This document shows positions 1-8,175 of a stretch of 64,000 nucleotides of DNA, piece after piece. The number at the start of each line of letters is the position of its first letter. Positions within the stretch are counted from its first letter, which is position 1. The stretch lies in contig JABFGH010000010.1 in the NCBI GenBank assembly GCA_013112585.1, positions 1 through 64,000 on the forward strand. Direction: 5' to 3'. Made by a program: the position numbers and the translations under genes. This DNA comes from Ignavibacteriota bacterium (lineage in GTDB: Bacteria > Bacteroidota > Ignavibacteria > Ignavibacteriales > Melioribacteraceae). The notes below the pieces were generated by a model, which saw nothing but the letters and a program-made list of their open reading frames with translations, had not been told where the DNA came from and searched no databases.

Positions 1-127
1 ATTTTATCATTGGCAAATAGGCTATTGTTAAAAATATTATTGAATAACACGAGCCGTATGACGGGAGACTGTCACGTACGGTTCTGTGAGAGGTTGAAGG
101 GTGAAACTCCCTTCGACCTACTCGGCG
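1..127 (+). mobile_element. 3' end of a group II intron (domains V and VI)
   Basis: Positions 51-86 fold as intron domain V. A lower helix pairs 51-59 with 76-84, there is a two-base bulge (A74, C75), and an upper helix pairs 60-64 with 69-73 and is capped by a GAGA tetraloop (65-68). The AGC catalytic triad is at 52-54. Positions 88-123 fold as domain VI: 88-90 pair with 121-123, and 91-101 pair with 109-119. An unpaired A at 120 is the likely branch point, which puts the 3' splice site near 127. The rest of the intron, including any reverse transcriptase gene, lies left of the window. I see no RT-like reading frame in the first 50 bases. The exact 3' boundary is uncertain because the usual AY ending is not obvious. 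Confidence 0.85.
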
Positions 128-705
128 AAAAGGCATCGCACGCCAAGTCGCAAAGACGCAAAGAAAAAAATACTGGTACTTGTCAATTGTAATTAATTCT
201 TGCTTTTACTTTTGCCCTTTCACATTTCACTTTTCACTTTTGCCGTTTCACATACTCAAGGAGGCTGAGTTTATTTGTATCGAAGCCGGTGAATGCATTT
301 AGTTTTAGTATATGCAGAAAGATTCTCTCAGTGGGTCTTCGTGAAAAGATATTGCACGCCAAGTCGCAAAGCCGCAAAAAAAATACAGGTACTCGTCAAT
401 TGTGATTAATTCTCGCTTTTATTTTTGCCATTTAACCTTTCACTTCTCACTTTTGCCGTTTCACATACTCAAGGAGGCTGAGTTTATTTGTATCGAAGCC
501 GGTGAATGCATTTAGTTTTAGTATATGCAGAAAGATTCTCTCAGTGGGTCTTCGTGAAAAGGTATTGCACGCCAAGTCGCAAAGCCGCAAAGATACTGGT
601 ACTTGTCAATTGTAACTAATTCTTGCTTTTACTTTTCCCCTTTCACCTTTCACTTTTGCCCTTTCACCTTTCACTTTTCCTCACCTTTCACATCTCACTT
701 CACAC
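127..705. repeat. Tandem array of a ~213-bp unit, about 2.7 copies
   Basis: Unit starts are at about 127, 343 and 556, giving spacings of 216 and 213 bp. Each begins GAAAAGR, then GCACGCCAAGTCGCAAAG, then a pyrimidine-rich stretch of CCTTTCAC and CTTTTGCC words. In the first two units a conserved block follows, from AAGGAGGCTGAG to GTGGGTCTTCGT (about 257-342 and 470-555). The third unit lacks that block and runs into the end of the hemerythrin gene. No coding potential is seen. The array starts exactly where the intron is predicted to end, so the intron seems to sit at a unit boundary. Confidence 0.85.
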
Positions 706-1102
706 CCTTCGCTGCTAAAAAGGAAACATAATTTTTATCAGTTCCTTTAATATGCTTTACAAGCCAATCTTTTAAAAAGTTCATTACCTTCATCGAAAGC
801 ATCAAGTCGCCTTTATCAAAATCGTTGCTGAACTTTGAAATTTCATTTACAAATCTTTTGTGCTCCTGTTTATGTGCAAATGAACCGGGGTAACCATGTT
901 TATCAAAAATTTGTTCTTCATCATTAAAATGTGTTTTGGTGTATTCAACCAAACTGAAAATAATTGTTCCCACCTTATCTTTAGCTTTGCCGGCGAGCAT
1001 TGCTTCATGCAATTCGTTTATTAGTCTTACTAGTTTCTGATGCTGCATATCAATTTTTGCAATATTCAAGTTGTAGCTATTATCCCAATTAATTAACGGC
1101 AT
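695..1102 (-). CDS. Bacteriohemerythrin (non-haem di-iron O2-binding protein)
   Basis: A 135-residue single-domain hemerythrin. All seven expected di-iron ligands are visible in family order: H21 (DMQHQ), H58 and E62 (HFNDEE), H77 and H81 (HKQEH), H117 and D122 (HIKGTD). No signal peptide is present, so it is likely cytoplasmic. The family reversibly binds O2 and is used for oxygen storage, delivery or sensing in microaerophiles and anaerobes. The gene stands alone. Its 3' end lies against the 213-bp repeat array, and the last codons overlap the CTTTCAC-rich tract, but the length is normal for the family. Family assignment is secure; the physiological role is inferred. Confidence 0.93.
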   Translation of the reverse strand: MPLINWDNSYNLNIAKIDMQHQKLVRLINELHEAMLAGKAKDKVGTIIFSLVEYTKTHFNDEEQIFDKHGYPGSFAHKQEHKRFVNEISKFSNDFDKGDLMLSMKVMNFLKDWLVKHIKGTDKNYVSFLAAKGVK

Positions 1103-1185
1103 GTGGTTTCTCCAATAATATTTTAAAATGATTTATTACTAATTTAATTATCGGAAAAGGGAGGAAATATTTTAGAGGAAAAATA

Positions 1186-1809
1186 TTAAAACTTAAACTT
1201 TATGCCGGTTTGAAGAACCCAGGTATCTAAACTATTACTGAACGGTGATTCAATATCGGTAGGCTGAACGCCGGAAGAAATTTGCTTCTTTTGAATTGTT
1301 AGGTATAAAGTAGCCGGCAATATTTTTATTGCGCGTGATTCCAAATATAGAATGCCGGAAACTCCAAAACTGTCTTCATCAAAAAGAGTTGCTGTTCTGC
1401 CGGTTTCTGTGCCGAATCTTCTGCCATCCATCATATTCAAACTAAATCCAATACCAAAAGCTGCACTTAAATTATCCAGCTTTAAAATATAATACTTTAT
1501 TGAAATGTCATAAACTTGCAGCCGGGCTTCGCTTTGAACAATTTCGCGGGCAACTTCAGGGGAAGGCGGAACAGGTAAAAATCCTGCAATAAGATGACCG
1601 AAAAATTCGCGCCGGTTTTCAAATTTGCTGTATTCAAATTGTACTTCAAAATATTTTACAAATGTTTGAGATATATTAATACTAAATCCATTTGGGTTTT
1701 CAAGTTCGTAATTGTCCGTCCACAATTTAGAAAATGAAATACCAAGGTGTTGTGCTGAGATTGAATTGAAGAGAAGGAGAACAACGAATATTGATTTGAA
1801 AAGTCTCAT
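1186..1809 (-). CDS. Secreted protein, probable outer-membrane beta-barrel, unknown function
   Basis: A 207-residue protein with an N-terminal signal peptide (hydrophobic 6-16, cleavage likely after SISA, residue 19). The mature part alternates polar and hydrophobic residues in strand-like segments such as YFEVQFEYSKFEN, LQVYDISIKYYIL and LYLTIQKKQ, and ends TGIKFKF. A terminal aromatic residue is typical of outer-membrane barrels. I recognise no named family. It lies between the hemerythrin gene and a toxin-antitoxin pair on the same strand, with no evidence of an operon. An outer-membrane location is inferred from sequence style only. Confidence 0.6.
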   Translation of the reverse strand: MRLFKSIFVVLLLFNSISAQHLGISFSKLWTDNYELENPNGFSINISQTFVKYFEVQFEYSKFENRREFFGHLIAGFLPVPPSPEVAREIVQSEARLQVYDISIKYYILKLDNLSAAFGIGFSLNMMDGRRFGTETGRTATLFDEDSFGVSGILYLESRAIKILPATLYLTIQKKQISSGVQPTDIESPFSNSLDTWVLQTGIKFKF

Positions 1810-1836
1810 TGCATTATTCCAATCTAATTGTGTGAA

Positions 1837-2112
1837 TTACCTTATAAACAATTGTAGTTCTTTACCTAAAGCCGATAAATAATTTTTTAGAGTTGATATC
1901 CTTATGTCTTCAGAATGATTTTCTATTCTTGAAATTGCAGATTTTTTTGTTTTCATTTTTCGGGCTAATTCTTCCTGGGTAATTCCGGCATCTTCCCTTG
2001 CTTTACGTAATGCAACCCCAATCTTGAAGTTTTCATATCCAATTTCAAAATCTTTTGCAAAAAGTTTATTTTTCGATTTACGTTTATCAATATATTTTTC
2101 TAAATCATCCAT
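1837..2112 (-). CDS. XRE-family helix-turn-helix antitoxin (HigA-like)
   Basis: A 91-residue protein. Residues ~30-85 form a Cro/XRE helix-turn-helix ([19 protein letters not shown], then [18 protein letters not shown]). It follows and slightly overlaps the Gp49-type toxin frame (8 nt overlap at 2105-2112). That toxin-first order is typical of HigBA-like modules. The antitoxin would bind its own promoter and neutralise the toxin. The toxin frame here is interrupted (see next entry), so this protein may now be an orphan antitoxin or a plain regulator. Confidence 0.85.
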   Translation of the reverse strand: MDDLEKYIDKRKSKNKLFAKDFEIGYENFKIGVALRKAREDAGITQEELARKMKTKKSAISRIENHSEDIRISTLKNYLSALGKELQLFIR

Positions 2113-2458
2113 TTCTTTTTCTCCTTATGTAATCTCTCATCCGTTTTTCAGCAAGTTTAATTTTTTTTATGGGGGTCTTCTGTGTTTTCTTTTGAAAACC
2201 ATTTGTTAGAATAATGAAGTTCTCTTTTTCCATGAATCCTAATATTCTAAAAATGTTCCTCCCAAATTTAACTCTTACTTCCCATAAATTTGTATTTGTT
2301 AATTTTTTGAAATATTCTTTTGGTATAAAATCAGAATCTCTAATTACCCTCAAATTCCAAGCTACTTTCTGTGCTTGTTTATCTGTCAAGGAATCTAAGA
2401 ATTCTTCAATTGGTGATCTTCCTTTCTCGGTTCAATAAAATATGATTTTCTTCATCAT
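2105..2458 (-). pseudogene. Gp49/HigB-like toxin interrupted by an in-frame TGA at codon 9
   Basis: From the ATG at 2458 the frame reads MMKKIIFY, then a TGA stop (+ strand TCA at 2432-2434). It continues without another stop as TEKGRSPIEEFLDSL and on into the Gp49/HigB-like domain to 2105. The KKIIFY...GRSPIEEFLDSL start is what I expect of an intact family member, so the TGA replaces a sense codon. An internal TTG at 2389 could start a 94-residue product lacking the first ~24 residues. HigB-type toxins cleave mRNA at the ribosome. TGA is a normal stop elsewhere in the window (pyrD ends with it), so recoding is unlikely. It is either a disabled toxin or a sequencing error. Confidence 0.8.
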
Positions 2459-2569
2459 GCAAAGTTAACATTATTGTGAACTTTTTCAAACGAATATTAT
2501 TCACTTATTTTATTTTGTACCCTGATTGTAATAAATACTTAGTATCAAAATGATTGACATTTGTTGTAA

Positions 2570-3817
2570 TCAAGAATTAAGATATTTAGTAATTGCAGAT
2601 TTTACTTTTTGGGGAAATGTGTTTTGAATTTTTACAATTTCACAGTTATTAAATTTTGCCATTGCAGAAATTTGTTTAGCCAGCTTCGGCATTAGTTCAT
2701 CAAACTCGTTAAATCCTTTTTCAAAAAAAATATTTTTAATAATTAGTGTTTTACTTTTTCTATCAGCTTTCGGATCGAGTCTTCCCACAAAATCATTTCC
2801 GTAAAGTATAGGCAGAACAAAATAGCCGTACTTTCTTTTTGCTTCGGGAACGTAGCATTCAATAGTATAATCAAAATCGAAAATAATTTTAATCCGTTCA
2901 CGCTGAATTATTAGATTATCGAAAGGGGAGAGCAAAAATACTTGTTTTGATTTACTTCGTAATTTAGAAACTGAATTTAGTGTTGCCTCATCAGCATAAT
3001 ATTTATTTGAATTTATTCCATCAATTTCTACTTCAATAATTTCATTTGCTTCAATTAATTTTTTGATCCTCTTTTTAATTACAGCTCTCCCGGCTGTTTG
3101 CAGATCAGAATCGCGGGATGAACCGGGCTGAAGAAATTTTAATATTTCATTTTCCGAGATCACACCATTTGCGGTAATTGCACGCTTAATTAAAAATTCT
3201 GCAATTTCATTTTGTGATGGTCTTCTCTTATCAATATGAGAGGGGAGTACTCTTTCTGTTAAGTCGTAAATCTTATTGAACTTTTTTCTTTCTGTTATCA
3301 TTAACTCACCCCGCCAGAAGAGTAACTCCAGAGCTACTTTCGCCGGTTTCCAATCCCACCAGGTACCGCCTTTTTTTCCGTCAAGCCGTTCAAAATCTTT
3401 AGAGCTTAACGGTCCTTCTTCTTTAATTCTTTTTAAAACCGGTTTTAGTAAATGTCCGGCTTTTTCAATCTGCTGCTGTGCCCAAGGTGATGATGGATTT
3501 TTGAAGTTCTTCATTCTCGGTAAATAAAATCGGTAATCCTCCATTGGCAGGTATGACATTGCATGCCCCCAATACTCAAAAACTAATCGCTCATTTTTCT
3601 GCAAGTTGTGAACTACATTTTCGGTGTACGAGTTATTCCTTGTCCAAAAAATATGGTGGTGTGCACGATTGATAACCGAGATAGTATCTATCTGCACATA
3701 ACCGAGATGATTAATAATTTCGAAAAATCCGGTGCTGCCATTTGAAAGTTTTATTCTGCCATCCAGCAGCTGTGAATTTAGAATTACTTTTTTTGCGAGG
3801 ATAGATGAGATTTGCAT
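2570..3817 (-). CDS. YcaQ-like winged-helix DNA glycosylase (crosslink repair family)
   Basis: A 415-residue protein of the HTH_42/YcaQ family, with typical length. The N-terminal region carries Q42-I43-D44 (LGYVQIDTISVINRAHHHIFWTR), corresponding to the QxD motif important in E. coli YcaQ. The phrases FEYWGHAMSYLPMEDYRFYLPRM and GGTWWDWKPAKVALELLFWRGEL are family hallmarks. Family members unhook DNA interstrand crosslinks and excise bulky alkylated bases. It stands as a single gene, starts at an ATG, and the nearest neighbour is 10 bp upstream (the WG-repeat gene). Substrate range is inferred from the family. Confidence 0.85.
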   Translation of the reverse strand: MQISSILAKKVILNSQLLDGRIKLSNGSTGFFEIINHLGYVQIDTISVINRAHHHIFWTRNNSYTENVVHNLQKNERLVFEYWGHAMSYLPMEDYRFYLPRMKNFKNPSSPWAQQQIEKAGHLLKPVLKRIKEEGPLSSKDFERLDGKKGGTWWDWKPAKVALELLFWRGELMITERKKFNKIYDLTERVLPSHIDKRRPSQNEIAEFLIKRAITANGVISENEILKFLQPGSSRDSDLQTAGRAVIKKRIKKLIEANEIIEVEIDGINSNKYYADEATLNSVSKLRSKSKQVFLLSPFDNLIIQRERIKIIFDFDYTIECYVPEAKRKYGYFVLPILYGNDFVGRLDPKADRKSKTLIIKNIFFEKGFNEFDELMPKLAKQISAMAKFNNCEIVKIQNTFPQKVKSAITKYLNS

Positions 3818-3826
3818 AATAATAGA

Positions 3827-4762
3827 TTACTCAATTCGGTTTATTCTGTTTCCATGAATATCAATTAATATATCGTTACCTTCCAAAGTTACCTTTGCCA
3901 TCCCCTTCACAAATTTTGAACCGGCTTCATAAATAGGTTCAATAATTATTTTTCCCTGCGTATTAATGTAGCCCCATTTATTATTTATCTCAACTAATGC
4001 TAAGCCCTCTGAAAATCTTTTAGCTCTTTTAAATTGCGGCTCAATTTGATATTTACCATCCAGATTTATGTAGCCGTAAAGACTATCAGTCATAGCTAAC
4101 GCCAAACTATTTGAAAAAACATCAGCAACTTTAAACTTCAGCGGTATTACAATTTCATTTAATTTATTTATGTAGCCCCTTTTGTTATTAAGTTTTACGG
4201 GCGCCAAACCCTGTGAAAAATTACTAGCTTTATCATAATTGGGTTGAATAACAATTTCACCTTGACGGTTAATAAAGCCATATCTAATAACTTTATCAGT
4301 AAATATTCCCATCAAGCTATTATCAGTTTCATAAAAGTAAGCCAGCCCTTCATGAAAATCTCCAACACTTTCAAATTTGGGTTCAATTGCTATCTCACCA
4401 TCTCTATTTAAGTAACCCCACTTATAATAATCTCTAAAAATTTTGAATGATCCAATTTTAACTTTTGCCAGTCCTTCTGAATAATCGCCAATGTAGCTAT
4501 GTTCAAAATCCACTATCTCATTAAAGTTCTCATCAATAATACCATAGTTCAAATAGTTGTAATCACTAGAAGCAATTATAGCTCTTCCCTCATTAAACTC
4601 ACCGGCGTAATCATATTTTGGTTTAAGAACAATTTCGCCCTTAGTTGTTTTGTAACCGTATTTTCCATTTTGAATAAATCTTTGATAATCAGCCGATGAT
4701 TGTGCATAAATTGCAGTAGAGAATTGAATGATAAATGCGGATATGAAAAATAATTTACTCAC
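3827..4762 (-). CDS. Secreted WG-repeat protein
   Basis: I choose the GTG at 4762 (311 residues, VSKLFFISAFIIQFST...) over the TTG at 4786, because a GGAGG ribosome-binding site sits 7 nt upstream of the GTG and would be coding in the longer form. An N-terminal signal peptide ends near IYAQS. The mature protein is made of about ten ~24-residue WG/KWG-type repeats, such as GYINRQGEIVIQPNYDKASNF and WGYINTQGKIIIEP, with alternating SEGLA and EGLAYF turns. WG repeats are common in Bacteroidota surface or periplasmic proteins and their function is mostly unknown. It may be transcribed with the YcaQ-like gene (10-bp gap to the downstream neighbour). Confidence 0.85.
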   Translation of the reverse strand: MSKLFFISAFIIQFSTAIYAQSSADYQRFIQNGKYGYKTTKGEIVLKPKYDYAGEFNEGRAIIASSDYNYLNYGIIDENFNEIVDFEHSYIGDYSEGLAKVKIGSFKIFRDYYKWGYLNRDGEIAIEPKFESVGDFHEGLAYFYETDNSLMGIFTDKVIRYGFINRQGEIVIQPNYDKASNFSQGLAPVKLNNKRGYINKLNEIVIPLKFKVADVFSNSLALAMTDSLYGYINLDGKYQIEPQFKRAKRFSEGLALVEINNKWGYINTQGKIIIEPIYEAGSKFVKGMAKVTLEGNDILIDIHGNRINRIE

Positions 4763-4800
4763 TAAGTTGCCTCCAAACAGTAACAAAAGTTTTTGAAAAA

Positions 4801-5733
4801 TTAATATTTAGATTTTAATACTTGATGAATTCGTTCCCCAAGCAGTTTAAGTTTAGGTAATGCATCTTCTTCACGCAAGGGCAAAAAGCAAGCAATGATG
4901 TATTTTACCTCACCGTCGTCAACAATTCCAACATCGTGTGTCCAAAAACTAAACCAGCCTGTTTTATGATAGAACATTGCATCTTTCGGTAAACCGGCTA
5001 CGAGCTTTGTGTTGTCCAATTGTCTGCCCAAAAAAGTTTTTAACTGCATGCTGACCCATGGATTAACAAGCTGATTTTTGAAGATCAAATAGAGAAAGTC
5101 AGCGGCGTGAAGTGCACATGTTTCTGTCCCTCTAATCTTTTCATAACCGGGGTCTTCAAATTTACGACTCAAGAATTTTCGAGTTACTTCACTTCCTTGC
5201 CAATTATATTTATGAAGTAGAGCATTAATATTTTTTCGATCAGCTAAATCGATCAAACAATTTGCTGCTGAGTTATCGCTTCTTGTTATCATTAAATCCA
5301 ATAGGTAATTTACAGTTACGGAATCGCCGTCTTGTAATAAGGGTCGGGGGTCAGTTTTAATTTCTTTACTCCGGTCAACATCATTTGGAGATTTTACCTC
5401 AACTACAGTTTCAAGTGAGTATTTTCCTTGAGAAATTTGTTTTAATATTTCAGCGGCTACATACATTTTGTAAACTGAAGCGGGATAAATAAAATTATCA
5501 AAATTAACTCCGCCCAATTTCGGATTATCTCCAGTTAAGTTAATAACCGCTAATGAGATCTGTTCAATTCCATCTTCGCCAACATTAAAATCTTTGTCAA
5601 GTTCTAAGTTGGAAACAATTTTATTTAATTCGGATGAAAGGTTTTCATCAATGGAAAAGTAGGAGGGGACTTTTAGATTTTGAGACATTGCAATTCCGGT
5701 AAGTAAGAATAGAAATATTATAAGTGACTTCAT
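4801..5733 (-). CDS. Secreted class A beta-lactamase-like serine hydrolase
   Basis: A 310-residue protein with a signal peptide (MKSLIIFLFLLTGIAMS). The three active-site elements of the penicillin-recognising fold are present: S86-x-x-K89 (PASVYK), S152-D153-N154 (TRSDNSA) and K257-T258-G259 (YHKTGW). The omega-loop ExxLN motif that carries the deacylating Glu166 of true class A beta-lactamases is not evident; the region reads FEDPGYEKIRGTETC. That makes antibiotic hydrolysis uncertain, and a cell-wall-related or other acyl hydrolase role is equally possible. It is a single gene on the minus strand, 38 bp upstream of the WG-repeat gene, and could be co-transcribed with it. Confidence 0.85.
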   Translation of the reverse strand: MKSLIIFLFLLTGIAMSQNLKVPSYFSIDENLSSELNKIVSNLELDKDFNVGEDGIEQISLAVINLTGDNPKLGGVNFDNFIYPASVYKMYVAAEILKQISQGKYSLETVVEVKSPNDVDRSKEIKTDPRPLLQDGDSVTVNYLLDLMITRSDNSAANCLIDLADRKNINALLHKYNWQGSEVTRKFLSRKFEDPGYEKIRGTETCALHAADFLYLIFKNQLVNPWVSMQLKTFLGRQLDNTKLVAGLPKDAMFYHKTGWFSFWTHDVGIVDDGEVKYIIACFLPLREEDALPKLKLLGERIHQVLKSKY

Positions 5734-5792
5734 TTGATGTAAAGAATTATTGTAAATAAATATTTGATTTTAAGAGCAGTACAAATATAATA

Positions 5793-8102
5793 TTATTTCA
5801 GCAACAACATCTTGCGACTTTGAGAAAACGAACCTGCTGTTAATCTGTAAATGTATATACCGCTTGATAAAACTTTGTCTAATGATGATGCATTAAATTC
5901 AACTTCATAATTTCCGGGTGGTTTTTGTTCGTTCACAAGCACGACAATTTCATTTCCCAATATATCGTAAACAATCAGTCTCAAATTTGTGCCGTCATTA
6001 CGAGGAGTCCGTCGGCTGACGGATGACGAAGTAATCTCCGGAGATTGCTTCTCCCGAATTATCGGGATCGCAATGACAGATTCTGGAACTATAAATTTAA
6101 TTGTTGTTGTTGGATTAAACGGATTAGGATAATTTTGACTCAACTCAAAATCAAGCGGTGCTGCATCGTTTTCATCAATAGTACTGATAACACTGCCGAT
6201 TGAATATGCCAAACTTATATCATTAAAATAAATATCGTAAGTACCCGTTTGCGGAATTGTAAAAGAAATATTTGGCGCTCCGCCGGTTGTTATCTGCGCT
6301 GTTCCTGTCAGCCCTGTTGAGTTTCCCCAATCATCTCCGCTCCAATCGTTAGTGTTGGCAAATTTCATTTCGTGACCTCCGCCCAATATTTGTACATCCT
6401 CGGCAAACCAGTTTTCTCCATCAAGCTGCATCGGTATGTTCAAACTCCAGCCGGTAAAAGTACCTCCAATATACATTTGCGCTTGATGTCCGCCTGTTAC
6501 TTCAAATGATTGAACTTTAGGCATCGCCGCAAAATATGTTTCATCGCCCGATTGTTTTGCAGCAATAAATACTTTCCCATTTTGCCCTGTTAGATGAACT
6601 TGATTGTTCAAAATTACTGCTGGTCCAAATGCAGCTTCAAATTCAATTGGAAGATTGGATGTAGTGGTGGCATCTAAAGTAAAATCAGGGTCATCGTAAA
6701 CTCTATCTTCAATAGGATTAAAAGTAATATCCTGGTTCAATCTGGAATCACTTTCATTGTTTACTTTTAATATCATGCAGCTATGCGGGGGAATTTCTGC
6801 TGTGATAGTATCCATCATTCCAATTTCAGCATGCTGCCACAGGTCCCGTACTAATGCGCTGCCGGAAATTCCTAAATCGCTTAACGCAATTGTTCTCATT
6901 CGTGTTTCTTCTTCGCGATTGAAAAGTCCAACAAACCAATCACCGTTTGATAATTGCCCCGTCCAGATTTGGCTAGCCTCATCAACTGGATTGTTTGTTT
7001 GAGGCTGCCCCACAAAGCCGTCATAGTTTAACGCAAGCAATTCTTCATTTTGATAAAGCCATATATCTTCACCAATTGTGCTGTGCTGATCTGATATTGT
7101 AACCGGACCACCAGCAAATAGATGTGCAGAGATCACACTTCTTTTTTCTGAATCGGTTTCAAAAGTATTTATGCGTATAAAATCACCATCTAGCCGGACT
7201 TTATTTCTGCCTGAAATATAAGACCAGTATGTAAATCCATCAAAAGCGTTTGCGTATTGCGACCATTCATTAAATTTATGACCTCTATCTTTATCACTGA
7301 ACTTCCACCACTCACCGTATCCGGTATCTTCATTTATTCTGATCATGTGCCCGAATTGAAGTTCTAATTCTGCTTCATAAAAAAGGTTAGGCATAACCAG
7401 ACTCAAATACATTCCGTTTGAATCACATGCTTCACGCATCCATCGCAAAGCAGTTTCGTAATGTGCGCGTGGTCGGCTCACCCCAACTATTCCAAGGTAA
7501 CGGTCGTAACCGGTTTCGTACCACGAAAGAAAATCAACTCGGAAATATTTGATTCCCATATCTGCATAATATTGAATGTATCCTTTTACATATTCCTCAG
7601 CGCCGGGTCTATCAACCTGCACCCATGTAAAAAGCGAGTTTTCCGAAGTATCGATTAGAGAACTTACATTAATATTTGTGCCGACAATTTTTCTTGTTGT
7701 GTCGTTAATATCGACATGTATCCATAAGGGATTGCCGTACATGCCGAGCCGCAAGCCCCGCTGCTGCAAACAATTTGACCACCAAGCAAAATCATGCTGC
7801 CAATGAATTGAATGAGTTGATCTGTATCCGTTTTCATTATATTGGGAAACATCACCCCAGCCGTCAACGCAAATCATTTCGTAACCGTAACTTTTTAAGT
7901 TTTGATCAACCCAATTTATGTTTGCTAAAAATTCTGATTCGGGAATGTAATTATCTGCAACACCGTTTTGTTCTTTAATAATGTGGTGTTCGTAAACACT
8001 CCAATAGAGTGGGGGATTGTAAGGATTGGATTGGGGAAAAGATGCTGACGTAAATATTATGAAAAATAAACAAGTGTGAGTATGGAAAATAAATTTATTC
8101 AT
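5793..8102 (-). CDS. Secreted GH27-like alpha-galactosidase with type IX sorting domain
   Basis: A 769-residue protein with a signal peptide ending near SFPQS. Residues ~30-330 form a clan GH-D barrel resembling GH27: W-G-D-V near 82, a likely nucleophile D190 (KYFRVDF), and a candidate acid/base D259 (RINEDTGYGEWW). A beta domain runs to ~450. A putative dystroglycan-like segment and a SusE/CBM-like module (QAQMYIGGTFTGWSLNIPM, residues ~540-620) precede the C-terminal sorting domain, which starts at NYPNPFNPTTTIKF. An in-frame 84-bp palindromic repeat interrupts that domain (about residues 676-706). It is predicted to be exported by type IX secretion and anchored on the surface for galactoside breakdown. 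The exact substrate is inferred. Confidence 0.82.
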   Translation of the reverse strand: MNKFIFHTHTCLFFIIFTSASFPQSNPYNPPLYWSVYEHHIIKEQNGVADNYIPESEFLANINWVDQNLKSYGYEMICVDGWGDVSQYNENGYRSTHSIHWQHDFAWWSNCLQQRGLRLGMYGNPLWIHVDINDTTRKIVGTNINVSSLIDTSENSLFTWVQVDRPGAEEYVKGYIQYYADMGIKYFRVDFLSWYETGYDRYLGIVGVSRPRAHYETALRWMREACDSNGMYLSLVMPNLFYEAELELQFGHMIRINEDTGYGEWWKFSDKDRGHKFNEWSQYANAFDGFTYWSYISGRNKVRLDGDFIRINTFETDSEKRSVISAHLFAGGPVTISDQHSTIGEDIWLYQNEELLALNYDGFVGQPQTNNPVDEASQIWTGQLSNGDWFVGLFNREEETRMRTIALSDLGISGSALVRDLWQHAEIGMMDTITAEIPPHSCMILKVNNESDSRLNQDITFNPIEDRVYDDPDFTLDATTTSNLPIEFEAAFGPAVILNNQVHLTGQNGKVFIAAKQSGDETYFAAMPKVQSFEVTGGHQAQMYIGGTFTGWSLNIPMQLDGENWFAEDVQILGGGHEMKFANTNDWSGDDWGNSTGLTGTAQITTGGAPNISFTIPQTGTYDIYFNDISLAYSIGSVISTIDENDAAPLDFELSQNYPNPFNPTTTIKFIVPESVIAIPIIREKQSPEITSSSVSRRTPRNDGTNLRLIVYDILGNEIVVLVNEQKPPGNYEVEFNASSLDKVLSSGIYIYRLTAGSFSQSRKMLLLK
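5994..6077. repeat. 84-bp palindromic repeat inserted in frame in the sorting domain
   Basis: The element begins GTCATTACGA and ends TCGCAATGAC, near-perfect 10-bp terminal inverted repeats. Inside are nested hairpins: GTCCGTCGGCTGACGGA, AATCTCCGGAGATT and CCCGAATTATCGGG. Its length is 84 bp (28 codons), it adds no stop, and it encodes an unrelated Ser/Arg/Pro-rich loop between two strands of the sorting domain. A related element lies in intergenic DNA at 12861-12949. It resembles the non-autonomous CGTCATTGCGAGGAG-type repeats seen in many environmental genomes. Confidence 0.9.
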
Positions 8103-8175
8103 AAAAGTAATATATCAGTAAAATTAGAATATCCATTCTTAACTCCGATTTTATTTGGAATGTAAGTACAAATTT

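Noticed and set aside
127-705. CRISPR array
   Set aside because: The repeat unit is ~213 bp, the intervals are conserved rather than unique spacers, and no cas gene is present.
2432-2434. TGA recoded as an amino acid in the toxin gene
   Set aside because: TGA ends ordinary genes in this window, such as pyrD, so a different code is unlikely.
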